A DNA stretch of 64,000 nt from Dasyornis broadbenti (GCA_013397935.1 VZRN01001790.1:1-64000), one strand, 5' to 3'; shown: positions 35,953 to 50,018, counted from the stretch's first letter. The notes: a model not told the origin generated them from the letters alone. Translations and numbers: made by a program.

Positions 35953-38703
35953 CCCTCCAAACCCCGAAGCTTCTGTGCAATTTTATTATTAATTTCAAGC
36001 ATATGTAAAGATATATATATATGTAAAAAGTGAAGTGTTATATATATAATTATCTGACGATAAATGGGAATGGTTAATGATTCGTGATGGAAGAAAGCAA
36101 GTGAAAGTAGAAGGCATGGTGGAGTGGGGTCGTTGCTGAAAGTGTCTGCTACAAAAGCAATCAGGAACGCTGGGGAAGGCAGGCAGAGCTCCAGAGTGGG
36201 AAGGAAATCAACACCAACCCTGCTTTGGGCCGGGTTTTGTGGCTCTGGAATGCTCCACATGAGGGGAATGTCAGTGCCAACCCCTGTTTCACCCACCAGT
36301 TTTATTCTTATTATTTCCTAGAAAGGGATCGTCATCTTGGGGTTAGGTTCCTGTTTTTGCTGCACTAATAACTAGGTTAATGGTTCACCCTGTGTGTGCG
36401 GTAGGGCAACTGTTTAAAACCTGCATTTTCTGACAGGATCTGATAGGTGTTTAACAGAGAAGCATCATTTCCTGGGCAGGACAAGTTAGGCCAAGCTTGT
36501 AGGAAAATCTTAAGGCAGTTAAGCCTTGTTGCTGCCTGTTCCTCGAGGTGAGCAGCAGCAGGGTCGTTGTGCATTGCAGTGGATGCAGCCTCACCTTGAG
36601 TTTTTAAAGGCAAACTTTGATTTATGCTACCTGTTCATTCCCCTTGCGAATGGGGCACGTTTGGATTCACAGAGGGATACGCAGGGCTTTATAGGAGCTT
36701 CTGCAATGATTTTTTCTGTGTGGAGAGGAAGAAGAGTGTTAGATGCAGTTTGAAGTGACAGGCACTTTGAGCTGCTTTAGAGTTGATCCTTAACTCTGCT
36801 CCTTCTAAAAAGGACTTAGGGAAAAAAAAAAAATATTGGTGCTTCAGGCAGGTCACAGCATATTGACCTGTAAACACTCAGCCTTGCAGGTTTTCCACAC
36901 ATCAGGAAAGGGGAATATCAGAAATACTGCAGTGGAGGTGGCAGTACCTGAGGGATATTCCCTTTATATCCACCTGGCTGATGTTGTTACCATGAGCTGA
37001 GTGGGGCTTTCCCTCCTCCTTCTTAAGGGAGGGAAAAATGCCACGGAGCAACTCTGCTGCTAGGATGGGAATACTGTGCTCAAGGCTTAGAAGCATTTGA
37101 GTTTTTTTCTCTCAGGTGCCGGCTGATAGAGCTGATCCAGGAAGGAGAGGACAGGGCTGTCCCCAAGGCTGGCTGGGAAGGTCCCCTCGGGGCTGTCAGT
37201 GCCTCGTGGGCAGAAGAACGGGGCAGGGTGCGTATCCAGCGAATAGATGATGAAGGATTTGACTTCCTCCCCGGGTTTTTGCATTGAAACAGTGTCTCAC
37301 TGAGCCTAAATGAGGGCAGGTTTGTTTGGAAGCATCCCCGTGAGTGGGACCGTGCTGGAGCGTCCTGAGCAAGCCCTGTCCATGCCGGCGGCTCCCAGGT
37401 GCTCTCCCAGTCCAGAGGCGCAGCTCGCACGGGATCTGCTGGGAGAGCTGAACACACCAAGGATGTCGTAAAAGCCGAGTGATGTTTGCCAGGTGATGCA
37501 GCAGCTCTGGGCTCCGCTCTCATCGTCTGGAGAAGGATCATCCTGCAGACTGGGGGGTGTGGGGAATGCGCCGTGGTGACGCCGTGAGGATTCCTCCCTC
37601 CACTCCCGGGGTCTGGCTGTGTGTCCTCAGCTGCTCACTGCCAGGGAATCCTGGAGATCTTTTTTTGGGGGGGGGCCATATTCTGCCCCCCCAGCTGGTT
37701 TTTCTTGGCTTGAGCATGAAAACATTGCTGCAGTTGCATTCCCCAAGTGCAGCAGGAGTCATTATCGAAGCTGCCTTGGTGCGCTGCTCCGGGCCTGGGT
37801 TTGAGGTCACGATCCAGCTGCTGGAAAGTTCCGTGTGAAACTCCAGAGCTTTCAGCTCCCGAGTTAATGTCTTACAAAACGGCTGGAGGAAGGGAAGCTG
37901 ACTCCAGCAGTCCTTGAGCTTGTTTAACTGGAGCTCAGGAGTGATCAAGGCTGGCATTTAGCTTCCTGTTGCAGAAGAGAAATACTCAGGATTTACGTTT
38001 TTTCCTCATTGCCTGTCTGCTTTTATTTTATTTTACTTTTGGTATGATCACCAAACCAGAACCAGTGACTTCTGCTTGTTTTTTCTCTGGGGTGAGGCTG
38101 TATGACAGTGCAGGAGAAGCTTCCAGAGGTCCATCATACTTTTGATGCACATTTGAATTCAGCAGACCAGCACTGGGAGGGAGAGTTTGGGCTCTGTACA
38201 GCCTTTTCCTGTTTCTTGTATAATTAAAATAGTGCAAATGGTCTTTTCCTCAGTGTACAGGACTTATCCCTGGTAGAAACCTGCCTTCCCTTGCTTTGCT
38301 TCCCAGACGGATTCTGGTTGCTGTGGCCAAGAGTGGGCAGAGGAGGAGAGGGACTGCTGGGCAGATGTTCTGCAAAGTTCATCTTTCCCAATCTCTGGTT
38401 CACAGCTCTGAGAAAATTGCAGCATTTTGTGGTTTGTTTGGTTTTTTTTCTTCCTCAGTGTTTCACTGTATTCTGAGTCTTTCAGTTTAAAATGTTAACA
38501 AAATGAAGCTCTGTGCCTCCTTGTGAGGCAAATGAATGGGTTTTATACAGGGGGGTGGGAAGGGAGCAGAATTGGAGGGAAGATATTTTTGAAAGTGGTT
38601 TAATTTTTGATGTGAAACCAGTGCTGAATTTTCAAGTGTCCTGACCGTTTGCATCTTGCTGTGGTGCCTGTACATGGGTAGGACATGTTGTCCTAGAAGA
38701 ATG

Positions 38704-38946
38704 ACCTGAAGCTGTGTCAGAGAGGCTCAGGCTGGAGATCAGGGAAAGGTTCTTCCCCCAGAGGCTGCTGGGCACTGCCCAGGCTCCCCAGGGAATGGGC
38801 ACGGCCCCGAGGCTGCCAGAGCTCCAGGAGCGTTTGGACAGCGCTGCCAGGGGTGCCCAGGGTGGGATTGTTGGGGTGTCCTGGAGGGCCAGGAGCTGCA
38901 TCGATGATCCTTGTGGGTCCCTTCAACTCAGGATGCTCTGTGATTC
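38704..38946 (+). mobile_element. CR1 LINE 3'-end fragment, sense
   Basis: It runs from AGCTGTGTCAGAGAGGCTCAG through GGAGATCAGGGAAAGGTTC to GATGATCCTTGTGGGTCCC and ends CTCTGTGATTCT, a typical songbird-type CR1 3' end with its terminal octamer. Positions 38733-38868 match the reverse complement of 2294-2429 with one mismatch (38862). The remaining tail differs from the other two copies. Confidence 0.92.
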
Positions 38947-40000
38947 TAAAAATAGATTTGAAAAACTGTGTCTCAACTGGCCACCCGAAGTCACTGTGTG
39001 ACTCTTGATTTAAAATTTATCTTTTTGTTCTACAGAGCTTTCCTGTGGGAAAACATCACACTGAGCCTGTCAGTGTTAGCCTTGAGCTCCAGACACTGTC
39101 CTCACCCCTGTCCTCTGGAATACAGCGAGGCTGTAGTGTTGTGGCTCTGGAAGCCAAAGCAAATAGGATGGTTTAATGCTTTGGGCACTGAAATAAATTC
39201 CATGAGTGTCACCCCAAATTTACACCTGAGTTCAGAGGTCTCCAGACATCCCTGGGGCTCTCGGCATTCTTCAGCTCATTGTTCCTCCCATCCCTGCAAT
39301 AGTTAAATCTGATAGGAACTGGTGTCATCTCCCTCTGTTTCCACATTTCCTTTTGTTTGATCCCATTTTCACCCAAGCCCTTGCCAGGTGTTTCATGCAT
39401 CTGCATTAAAACCCCATAACGGAGCTCGTGCCTTTGCCCCGGGGGCTTTGACTTGCAGCCCAGTTATCTGACAAAACATTTCTAAGTAACTTCTTGGAAT
39501 TTATTGCTCCTGTCGGTTGATTCCAACGGGTCTGACTCCTTTTATGAGTCTGGCCTGTGTCCTGGTGTCACAGATTCACCCACATGGCATCCACCCACTT
39601 TCAGACTTGGCAAGGGGCATAAAGAGCTCCTCAGTGATTGCAAGGTCACTGTTCTGCATAAATATTTCCCCTCCCCTCCAAAAACATGTCGGTGAAGGGA
39701 ATATCAGGCAGAGAGAGAAAATACTGATGTGTTTGTTACGTGCATTATGTGGTTTGGGGTTTTCTGGTCGTTTTTAAATAATGGAGGATTTTATTCAAGG
39801 GAACTTGAAGTGCTCAAACTTCATTGGAATTTAAATTTGACTCATCCCAAATGGGCTGTCTGGACACATTCCTTGCTGACCCAGCCTGGCCAGTTGAGGT
39901 GACTCAGTAAATCAGCAGCTGAGCATGACTTCACATCGAGTTCTCCTGTATCCTCTTCCTCTGCTCCAGACATTTGTGAAGGACCACTCCAGAAATTTTT

Positions 40001-40110
40001 GGCAGTTAATTCTCCAAACCTTGATTTTCCCATCTGCAAAAGTGGGTACATTAATACTGCCTACTATTCCCATCCTTATTATAAATTGCTTTATAAAAGT
40101 CCTAATTAAT
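40001..40110 (+). mobile_element. MIR-like SINE fossil
   Basis: CTTGATTTTCCCATCTGCAAAA, then GTGGGTACATTAATACTGCC and a TATAAA/TTAATG-type tail resemble the 3' half of MIR-family SINEs (TTTCCCCATCTGTAAAATGGG...AATA). Better preserved than the fragment at 15.7 kb. The family is pre-avian, so this is an old relic. Confidence 0.55.
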
Positions 40111-43100
40111 GTTATTGTTACAATAACCAAATCACCGTGTATCTCTCTGGTTCTTTTAACCGATGATGTTTAGATGTTTTTTCAGTATTTTCTCTGCTTT
40201 TGATCAGGAAGAACTTGATGGTTTTCCTCGGTCTTCCCCCAGAATTCATTCAAGGGTCTCCAAAACTCTTTTAAGACTGTGGCATTGGTTGGAATAAAAT
40301 TTAGTAATTACAATACTCGGTAGAGGGTGCACATTGTTGGTAGTCTGGGGGATTTTCTTCCAGAATTCCTTGGATTGGAACCTGGTGGTGCTGAGTGCTC
40401 TTCAGCTACGTTGGAAAAGTCAATGTACTGAAAAGAAATTTAATTTTCAAGCTTGAGAGTGAGACCCTGTGGGAGTTCTGCTGGACATTTGCAGGGTTTG
40501 GGGGGTTTTTTTTGGTGCTTTTTATTTGCAGATTGCCTCCAGGTGATTGGCCTTACTGTGGGCATGTTCAAGAGGAGAGCAAGGCTGCTCTCTCTGGGAA
40601 GTGGCCTTTGCCAGGCTCAGAACCTCTTTGGAATACCTGGAGTGCTGGAGTCCAAGGCTTGACTTTCAGAAGGGTGAAGCATCCAAGGCTCATATCAGAT
40701 TTAATTTTCTGGCCATTGGCTCCAGCAATGACTCTGGGATTCTCCAGGGGCAGGGAATGGCAAGGCTTTGTCCTTTATGTGGAGGAAGGAGTGGTTCCTT
40801 GCTCCTGTCACCTCCTGTTTGTGCAGCTCCCATGGCTTTTTCTATCCAGTGATCCCGAAAGGAACAGCAGCATCCATCCTCTCCTAACAGGAGAAGTTTG
40901 GGGCTCTGGTCCCTTGGATGTGAAGGTCACTTTCTCAGGTAGAGATTGCAACCCAAGTGTGCTGGGAATGCCCTCTGTGCTGAGCAGGCCTCGGGGAGGG
41001 CGTGTCTGAGGAGCCATAATTTTATTTGCTGTTCTCATGTGTCCGTTTTATGCCGTATCTGACGGATTTGTGGGAGAGGCTGAGCTCCTGTGATTCCTGA
41101 CGGAGGCTCCAGAGGGTCGGGGCACTGGCTCCCTTTGTAAATGAGCCTATGGATAACTCAGCTCTGACACTTTTGCCCTCCCTCCTGTTTCATGCCCTCA
41201 CAGAGAGGTTGTGTGTCGTTGCCTTAGGATTTACTGCCTTCCCTGGGAGGATCTGGTGGGAGTGGGTCTGGGAGAAGAGTTATGGCTGCTCAGAAAGTCT
41301 GGCTTCCCACTTCCCTGCTGCGTGTCTCAGGGAAAAGTTGGGCTCAAAACTGCCAAAACATATCTACAAGATGTTATCACTTTTCTTTTTTATTAAGCTT
41401 GTGTTGACTCTTCAGGCTGTGTTGGAGGCAGGTGTGTTTGAGCTGTGTATCCTTTGGAGCGATGTGGCAGGAGCAGGACAGGATTTCCCTCTTAGATTGC
41501 TCCTCCCCTGGAGCCACCATCCCTAGCCCGGGATAAGCAAATCACTCTGGCTTTTGCTGTTTTTTTCCTACCTGTCCCCAAGGAAACAATATAAATGCCA
41601 GGTCTCGAGTGTGTATCCATTGAAGGAAAACGGGATTTTTAAATAGTAATGAACTCTGGTTTTCCCTTAGTGCAGCAAAGCAATGGTTCATTAGTGAAAT
41701 GCATTAATAATTCTCTTATGAACCCTGTTGGTAGGTGAATCGGCTTTAATTCCTTTGTATCAGCAAGAGCTGCAGGTATGGATGTCTTCGTTACATAAAA
41801 TAAAAAAAAAGGGAAGAAAGCAATGCTTGCAAATTGGTCTTTGTTTCCAAGGAAACAAATTTGACATGCTTGAGCTGTGCGAGATGCAAACACCGCTCGA
41901 TTCAGCAGACATGCCTCAGGATTTTATGGTCTGGATATTATTTTTAAACTACCTCCAATTTCAAGGCAAGGCAGAGGATGGGAATAGAATTTGTTGGCAG
42001 GGTTTATCAATCTGTGCTTAATGAAGGCACTGGGCGAGTTCTGGGATTGCCCAGTGCGGCGTGGAGGGAATTGATCCTGCGCTGTCCCTGGGAAGGGGCA
42101 GCCTGGGGCCAAAGGGCCTGTGGTGACATCTTTCAGCAGGAAGAGAGGTCTGAGGGGAGCTGAGCACGCTGAGTTAGTGTGGTTTATCCTGGGTCACTTT
42201 ACCAAATGTTTTGTGCTCTAAAAATATTTCAGTAAAAAGCAGCTCGCCAGTGCTCGGCGTGCCAGGCTGCCTGGCGCTCCCGAGGCGGACACGGGCCCAA
42301 AGAATTTGCTAAAAAGCTGTGGCTTGGTGGTGAGGCCTGGGCTGAATTTATCAGGGAAGGGATGAGGGAACAACGTCATGAGTTGTTTGCACAGAGCATC
42401 TGGCACAGATGTGCTGGGGCCTGATGAAAATCTTGGCTTGAACTTGGCTTGTGGCGTTGTACAGAGCGGCTGTAGCGTTGTTGTGATTCCCTTGGAAGTT
42501 TTGTTCAGGGAAAAAGCTGGTTTGGTGTTCAACTGCCACCCCGATGTATCCTGAAACGCTGTGTTGATAAAGTAACTTGCTTTATTTTTGAATTTCCCTC
42601 AAACTCCAGCTCTGGAGCAGATACTGCTTGTGTGCCACGGGAAGCGAACGTCGCTCGGCAGAGCACACACAATTAACGGATTTCAACATCCAGAGTTGCT
42701 TTTGGCCTGGGCCCAACACGAGGAACAGGATATATATGTTCCAACTTTGTTGGGATTGAATAACCAATTCTTGCCGTGGCAAAGCTTTACTTTTGCACCA
42801 GCTATCTTTGCTTTCTGGAGCAGTTCAGTGAGCTGGAAGGGATCTGTAAGGGACATGCAAAGGATATGGGGGGAAATATGGTTTAAGGAACAGCCAAGCA
42901 CCATGTGCAGATCATTCAGAATATGCAGGGCTGTATTCCCCAGGTGTGCTCCAGCATTGTGTGTCTTTCATATTTTGTTGTTTGGAAACCTGGAAAGGAT
43001 ATATAAAAAAAAAAAATCCTCTCTTAATTCTTCCTTGAAACAGTCCTTCTGCATCGAGGGGACAAGGTAATGATGGAGGAATTTCAGGGCTGATGAGTGA

Positions 43101-43587
43101 AAAACAAACCTCTCTTAAAATTCAGGTCCTTAGGAAAGCATAGCATGAAGTGTGTTAACACTGCAGTCTCTTTCCCTCTCTTTCATCCTGCTGTTTAACT
43201 TTCTTGCAAGTGGAGTTAAAATAACCTTCAAGGAGCTCAGGGTAGACTGGGGTAGGTTTAGCTTTAAGGTGGCTGGGAAGCACTATTTGCATTGCCAGCT
43301 AAAAGCCTCACTTGAAGCCCGTTGGGGGAAAAAATAATATTAATGGCATTTCATGAAAATACTGTAATTTGTGGAAGACCCAGAGTGACAAATTGGCTGG
43401 TTTGAGTGTCACTGGGAAATGCTCCTTTTGCACAAGGCTTGCCTGAGACAGGAATTTCCTTGCTTTTGTTCTAAAACAAGATGCTTGCTGCCTAAAAATG
43501 CCTGCGATCCCCGCAGTGAGAGCTTCGCCTCCTTGACAAGAGGATGGGAAGAGGAAGGTTGGCTGGATCGGGATGAATCCTGCACCT

Positions 43588-43638
43588 TTTTTTTTTTTTT
43601 TCTTTNNNNNNNNNNNNNNNNNNNNNNTTTTTTTTTTT
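43588..43638. repeat. Poly-T tract containing an assembly gap (22 N)
   Basis: Pure T on both sides of a 22-base N run at 43606-43627. The true length and content are unknown; the gap is probably a homopolymer the assembler could not resolve. Confidence 0.9.
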
Positions 43639-46600
43639 GCTAATGACACTTCCTTATGCTTACATTTCATTAAAGCTCTGAAATGGCTGAAGATCAGCCC
43701 GTACTGAGCATGCTCCGGGGTGGAGGCTGCACCCATGGAGTGAGATGGATTTGTGGCTGGAGGAGGGATAGGCCTGGAGTCAGGACCTGGAGGGACCCGC
43801 AGCCGGGATGGAGGTAGGGCAAATCCATCAGTTCCTTGCTGTGCCCCTGGGCTGGGGGAGCCAGGAGACCGGATGGAGTAAAAACTGTTGGAATTGATTC
43901 AAAAGCAGCGCAGTTAAACCACTGACACGAGATGGCTTCAAACGCTTCCTGCGGATCCGCGGGGAGGGGTTTGGAATACTGACCTTTGCTGGCTGGCAGG
44001 CCTGCGGAGAGAAGGGACCTGTGTAACGTCAGGGTGGTGACATGAGGTGACAGCAGGCAGGGGCTGCAGCCAGGGCTGAGCCTTCATATTGGCAGGCACG
44101 TGATTGCGTCTCATCGTGGGCTCGGGCGCTAATTATTATTAATGGGGAGCCTCGCAGGGCTCAGACCTGCTCCGAGCAATTTAAACCCAGATTCCGTCTG
44201 GGATTGTGGGAGGGTGAAAGAATGTTAAACTCCAACTCCCCTCTTTCAGACTTACTTTGCATTCCAGTGATGGCAAACAAACCTTGCCACATCAGGTCCT
44301 CCAAACTGGCATGGAGAGGAGGGAATATGCACGTTTATTCCTTTGGCTGAGAGATTTTCTGTGCTTCTTGCAGGGGTTTAATGTGTTGGTGAGTGGGTTT
44401 GAGGGAAGGCAGTGCGAGTTGTGCTCGGTTGGGCTCTTGGATTTCATCCGTAGTTGCCAGCTTTTTACAAGGAATGTGTAAGCACCAGCAGGTATGTGCT
44501 GCATGAGCCGATTGAGTCCAGTTGTTGTACAAGCACGCTGCGTGGTGAGGTGCCAATAAAACATTTACATTGGCTCTGGATGCTTGTGTCAGCGAGGTGT
44601 AGGGGAGCTCTGAGCTGGTGTGGAGCAGGGGGACGGCAGCCCTCTCTGACCTGTCCCCTCACACGTGGGAGATGTGGCACGGGGGGCCCAGCTGTGCTCT
44701 GGTCTGGCTGTAGGGACAGGTAAGGTGAGGGCTTTGCTGTCTCAGGGCTTTGGGAATCCTTGGGTCGTACAGAATTATTGTGTTTGACTTTCTGAACAGA
44801 GCTCTCTGTGATCACAGGCTGGCTGTGTGCTGTAAGGTAGGTAAGCTCTTCCTTCAGGGCAACTCTGGCCACTTTTCACAGCACAGTTCAGGGGGTGACT
44901 GGCAAAGATTTGATTTTATTGCTGTGTCCCTGGTGATGGGCATTCTGCATGATGAGTCACTTCATTACCTGCTTATTGCCTGGTTCCATCTTTCTTGAGA
45001 GCCCAACTCTTCCTCGGTGCTTTCTGGGCCTGTTTTGCTCCATCAGCCCAGTGCTGAGCTGCTGACCAGCTTGCTTTCTGGGCTTGCTTTTATGTTCCCT
45101 GCATAAAATCCTGCTGGAACCCAGCTTGCTGGCCAGGCAGAACTCCTGCTCTCTAATGGTCACTGGCTCGTTTATGGCTGGACGAATGCGCAGAGAAACG
45201 CGTTTCTGTAAAACAAACAGCATCGTGATTGTACAGCGAGAGGGAAAAGGGGTTGATTTTCTTTGGCTCAGATGGGGGGCTGCCTTTATGGCTTTGCACA
45301 ATTCACCCCGGTGGCTTTTCCTCCTTGTGTGACTCTGGCAGTGGAGGTGATCTCAGCCCCAAGTTTTCATGGTAGGCTCTGGTTTCCTTGATGAGGAAAT
45401 TGGACTTAATGAGTTTCAGCTGCTGGAAACCCACTGGTGTGCTAATTCCTATTGTGCTGTGGGAAGGTGTAAGGTAGCCTTAAAGACCCACTGCCACCTT
45501 ATGGCAGTTGCTGAGAAGCAGCGTCTGTGGAGCCAATTCCGTACACACATCATGCTCGCTCTATTTCTCCGCTCCTCTTAACCAGGGATATTTGCATGGA
45601 GGCAGGAGCTTTGTTTTTGCAGAGTTCATCTGCTCCTTCTGTTCCTCCCAGAGATTTGATAAAGTTGGCAGGATGGCTGGGAGAGCCGTCAACGGCGCTG
45701 TTCCATAGGAGCTCATGATCTGGGGAGAGACACAAAGGCTTCGTGGAGCGCTGATCCTCCTCCAGTGAAGAACTTGCTTATTTTCATGTCAGTGCCTTAA
45801 TCCTTAAAAAAAATAGGTGTGAGGTCAAAGAACAGGGACACGCTGAACACGTGAGGCTCGCTGGCAGGATCTCCAGCGCTTGTTGCAGCAGGAGGAGGAT
45901 GGAATGTGCACAGCCATTTTCCCAGCCTGCTGCTGCCAGGGCACTGCAGGATGGCTTTGCACTGACAAATGGGGCCACTGTCCCCAAATAAACCAATAAA
46001 ACATTTGCCTGTGGAGCAGTGAGCGTGCTGGAAACATGAGGCTGCTCGCTGTGCTGGGGGTAGAATGCTGGATTTAGGACCCTTCTCCAGCAAGGCTGTG
46101 TTTGTACTCTAGGAGCTCTTGATATGCCATAGCTGAAAGAAGGGGAGAAATGGTGGATTTAGAGTTCCAAAATAGAAGGAGCTGTGGTTACTGTAAGTTA
46201 AAGCTGAAGGAATTTATAATTGGGAACTGTTAGGAATACAGTATGTTCTAAATTACAGCTGTCTGGCCAATATGCTGCTAAATAAAGTTCTAGGATTGCC
46301 CTGTAAATGAAATATTCAACGCATATTCTTATCAAAACATAGCAACATCTCCCAGAGAGCTCACATCTCGATTGCTGTCCAAGAGGATCTCTTTTATTTT
46401 CCTTTTCTTTTTTCCTTTTTACTGCCTATGATGTACTCAATGCAGCATCCCAGGGAACATTTCTTGTTTCCTATTAAGTAAAAACAGTTTTCAACTCTGC
46501 TGGGGAAAAGTGGGGAGGAAGGGAGATGGCTTGGAAGCTTTGGGGGAAAAACCCAGGCTTTGAAAGTTAGGGAAAGCTGTGATTCCAAAAGATGCACTAA

Positions 46601-49600
46601 TGACTGCCTGTTCTTTCAAGGCTGTTGCCTGGGCCTGGAGATGGACATCCAGTGTATCCTGGGACATTCTGATTTAAAAATGTCCTATATCATGGCTAAG
46701 GAGGGAAGGTAACATTTGAACAGCTTGAGGTGGAGCTGGGGAATGGTTTATAGCAGCGCAGAAACAAATCAGGATTCCAACAGAAAGGTTCATCTCATAT
46801 CCAAAGTCCCTTTAGCTTGTTGTGCTTTTGGGATTGCTTCCGAGGAGGCTGAAAGGGAGCATCAGATTTGATCAGCTGGAGGGTCTGCAAGAAGAGGAGC
46901 CTGATGGAAAAAAGGAAATAAGGAAAAGCCTCTGTATCTTGCAGAGCTAAATATTGTTCTTCCTATAAAAAGAAAAACCTCCCTTTGCCTCCCACTTGGG
47001 CTTCCCCTGCAAGGGAGCTGTGAAAATGCTGGACTTAATGGTGTCATTAAGCAAGAGCCCTGAGGATCCTGGTGTCCTTTGAGAAGGGAGGTGGTTGTGC
47101 TGCTCCCTTCCTCCTCAAAATGTGGGATTTCTGAAAGGGATGTTTAAGTCTTCAATCAGAGAAGGGAGGCCAGAGAGCCACGGAGTGAAAATACCCTGTA
47201 ATCTGTGGGCCTGGGTAGGAATGTTTGGAAGGGGGGTGTCGGGCTGGCTGTGCCAGCGTGGTGGGAAGGCTGCTGGAGAGCACTTGGGTTAAATAAAGGG
47301 CTCAGCTTCACGGGGCGCAGCCTTGTTGTCATCCTCCATCACAGCAAACCTGCTTGCACAGCCAGCCTGGAGACGGGTCTGTGAGTGCTGCTGTGCAGCA
47401 CCCGAGCCTTGCCGAGGGGGACAGGGGGGTCCCGGGTAGGAGGCACCTTTCCCACAGCCAGTGGCAGTGCCCTGGAAGCTTTTCCTCCTTTTGGATGGGA
47501 TAAATGTAAGGTTTCACTGACTGACACCCAGGCATCCCCCGTGGCGGAGATGCTACGCCGCCGATCGATCGCTTTACTCAAGTTGGTTGTTGAAGCATCT
47601 GCAGTGCCCTGATGAGCTCTGCTTTTTCCTTTTTGTTTCTAAACAGTGTTTAGTGCTTTCAAGGATGGCCATGAGAAGTGAAAAGCATCACTGGTAGCAT
47701 CTGCTCTCAGTGTATATTTAACCTCAGCAGTGAAAACATGTCTGGTGTGGAGATGCAGTGGGGAGGCTGAGGCTGTGCCGCCGTTCTCCGGCGTTATTTT
47801 ATCTCAGAAAGGGAATGTTGACTGTGGTGGATCATTGACACTGCCTTTGTTAATATCTTCGTTTCTATTTTTGGGCTTTTAATGAAAGCTTGGTAATTTC
47901 ATGCTGCAAGGAAGGGCAGCGTATCAACTGTTTTAAAGCCATCTTTGGTTTGAAGTACAGTAATCTTTTGATGCGGTGGATAATGCAACTTCTGTCTGCA
48001 TAGCCGGGGTTTGTTGCTTTTGTTTGGGGATTTTTGAGTTTGTCTTTAAATGAGTTACCTCTACACCTCTCAGCGACTGAGAGAAAGGCCAGGAAAATCT
48101 CATTTTGTGTACATTAAAACTTAAGATTCACATCAAACGAAAACCCAGTGGGTGAAAGAGCGATCCTTTCTTTATGCTGTCACCTCAAATACTCCTTGCC
48201 TGTGAATTTCAATCATCTCGATTTAGCCTTGTGTGTTTTAACTGTTTAGCAGTGAAACTTCTCCAGAGTGTGGAGAGGAAATCAACATCCTCCTAGCCGA
48301 GGGAGATCCGTAGCAGCTCTTTGCTGCTTTAATTACTGCAGCTCTGCAAATGTGGTGAAAATCTGGCCACAGTGGTGAAAGAGCTGCCGGGACTGAAGGA
48401 AACGTGGCTTGTGGATGTTTCCAGCCTGGCAGAGCCTTTGTGCTGTGCTGAGGCCTGGACTCGCCTGGTGCTGGGGCAGGACAAACATCACCCCCAGGCT
48501 CCTCCAGACCTCCCTATGGATTTGGATGGCTTTTTGCTCCCTACAGTGCAGGCTGCTCTCTTCCCTGTCACGCATTGCACTCCACTCGTCTTCACTTTAG
48601 TTTCTAATCTTAAAGAGAGCTCTCTCTTAAGGAGGACGCTCTGCTGTGCTCTCCTGAAAGAGGAAAGCTGTTTTTCCTTTGGCCAAGAACACGCAGGTGG
48701 TGCCACGGGGCCATGTCGGAGTTTCCTCTTCCTTCTGGCCTCTTCCCTGGGGTTGCCGGCTGCCCTCCGCCTGCTCAGGGGGAGGTTCTCCAGCCTGACA
48801 CCGGCTCCAGCAGCCTCCTGCTCCTGTCTCCGAGAAATGCCAGTCTTCCTTGAATCCCTTCCAGCCGAGCTCTGCTTACAGATGTTCCTGCGAGCTGCTC
48901 TGGCAGTTTTACTGGGAGCCTGAGCAGATATGAAGGTTGCCAAGAGTTTATGCTTAATTGTGAAGTGGAACAGAGACAAACTACTTTTATTTTGAAGCTA
49001 AAATTTCTTCTGTTGTCTTGCTGGCTGGGCCAGCAATATTGTAGGGTTTGACATAGGCTGAGCTTAGAGCTCCTGCACCTCGTAGTGCACAATCCCTTCA
49101 TTAGGGTGAGGATGAGGATGGATCCATGAGGATGTCCCTTCATTCCATTCCCCCCCTGCTTTTCCATGACTGTGTTTGTGATACCCTTTTAAAGTCAGTT
49201 GTACCAGGTCAGGTTATTAATCCCCAAAGTGAAAATTATTCCCCTTCAGATCAGCAGTTCAGATCTCGAAGACACTGTCTTGGACACTGCTCCCTGCATC
49301 AGTTTAACCCATGTGCCTTCATCCCAGCTCTCTGAGGTCGGGGGCTTTGTTATGTTCAACAAAATCAGCCCAGGGACATCCCCAAGCCACTCACATCCCT
49401 CCCTGTCCCTCCTGCCTCTCCTTTTCCCACGGGCAAGTGCTACTCTTGAAGGCCACGAGACAGCACTCTGGTTTAAAAAGCTTTCTCTTTTTTTCAGGCG
49501 AGTGATCAGTTTTGAGGCCTGGCGCCCTGTCAGAAAGTTGACAGATGATCTGCATTACCGGTGCGTCCCCGGGATGCCCGGGATAATCGCGCTCCAATGG

Positions 49601-49978
49601 ACGCCCTGGAGCCGGCAGGTTCTCTGTGAAATGGCTGCAGTGGAGGGAGCAGTGAAATGGGCTCTTCTGGGCATGCTCACTCTGTAGAGGGAGCTTTATC
49701 ACATGAGCAGAAACTGAATCACTGCTCATGAGGATCTGGAATATGCAACTCTTGGAGTCTTCACCAGAAGAAGACAACAGCTGCCTGCAGGTACCGCAGG
49801 GTCCGTCCACCTCCCTTGCCTGGTGAGGCCCTGGCAGGGCAGGCTGTGTCCTGCTGGGGAAGGAGAGGCCTTGGAGAGGAGGAGCAGAGGCCGGGGAATC
49901 ATGGCCGGGGTTATTTGTTCATTTCTTTCGATATTCTTGTGTCTGGCTGCCGTGGGCGCGGGAGGCCTGGCTGGGCTG

Positions 49979-50018
49979 GGATGCTCCATCCTGCTGGGAT
50001 GCTCCATCCTGCTGGGAT
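49979..50018. repeat. 18-bp tandem duplication
   Basis: GGATGCTCCATCCTGCTG occurs twice in succession, followed by a partial third unit (GGATGGG). Small and probably neutral. Confidence 0.85.

Larger units (their letters stand above)
33471..38703. other. Intron 1 block with A-rich tracts and possible regulatory sequence
   Basis: No gene seen. It includes an A-rich tract (34240-34306), a T10A15 run (35928-35952) and short AT repeats at 36011-36050. About 34390-34700 holds two octamer words and no repeat. Confidence 0.45.
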
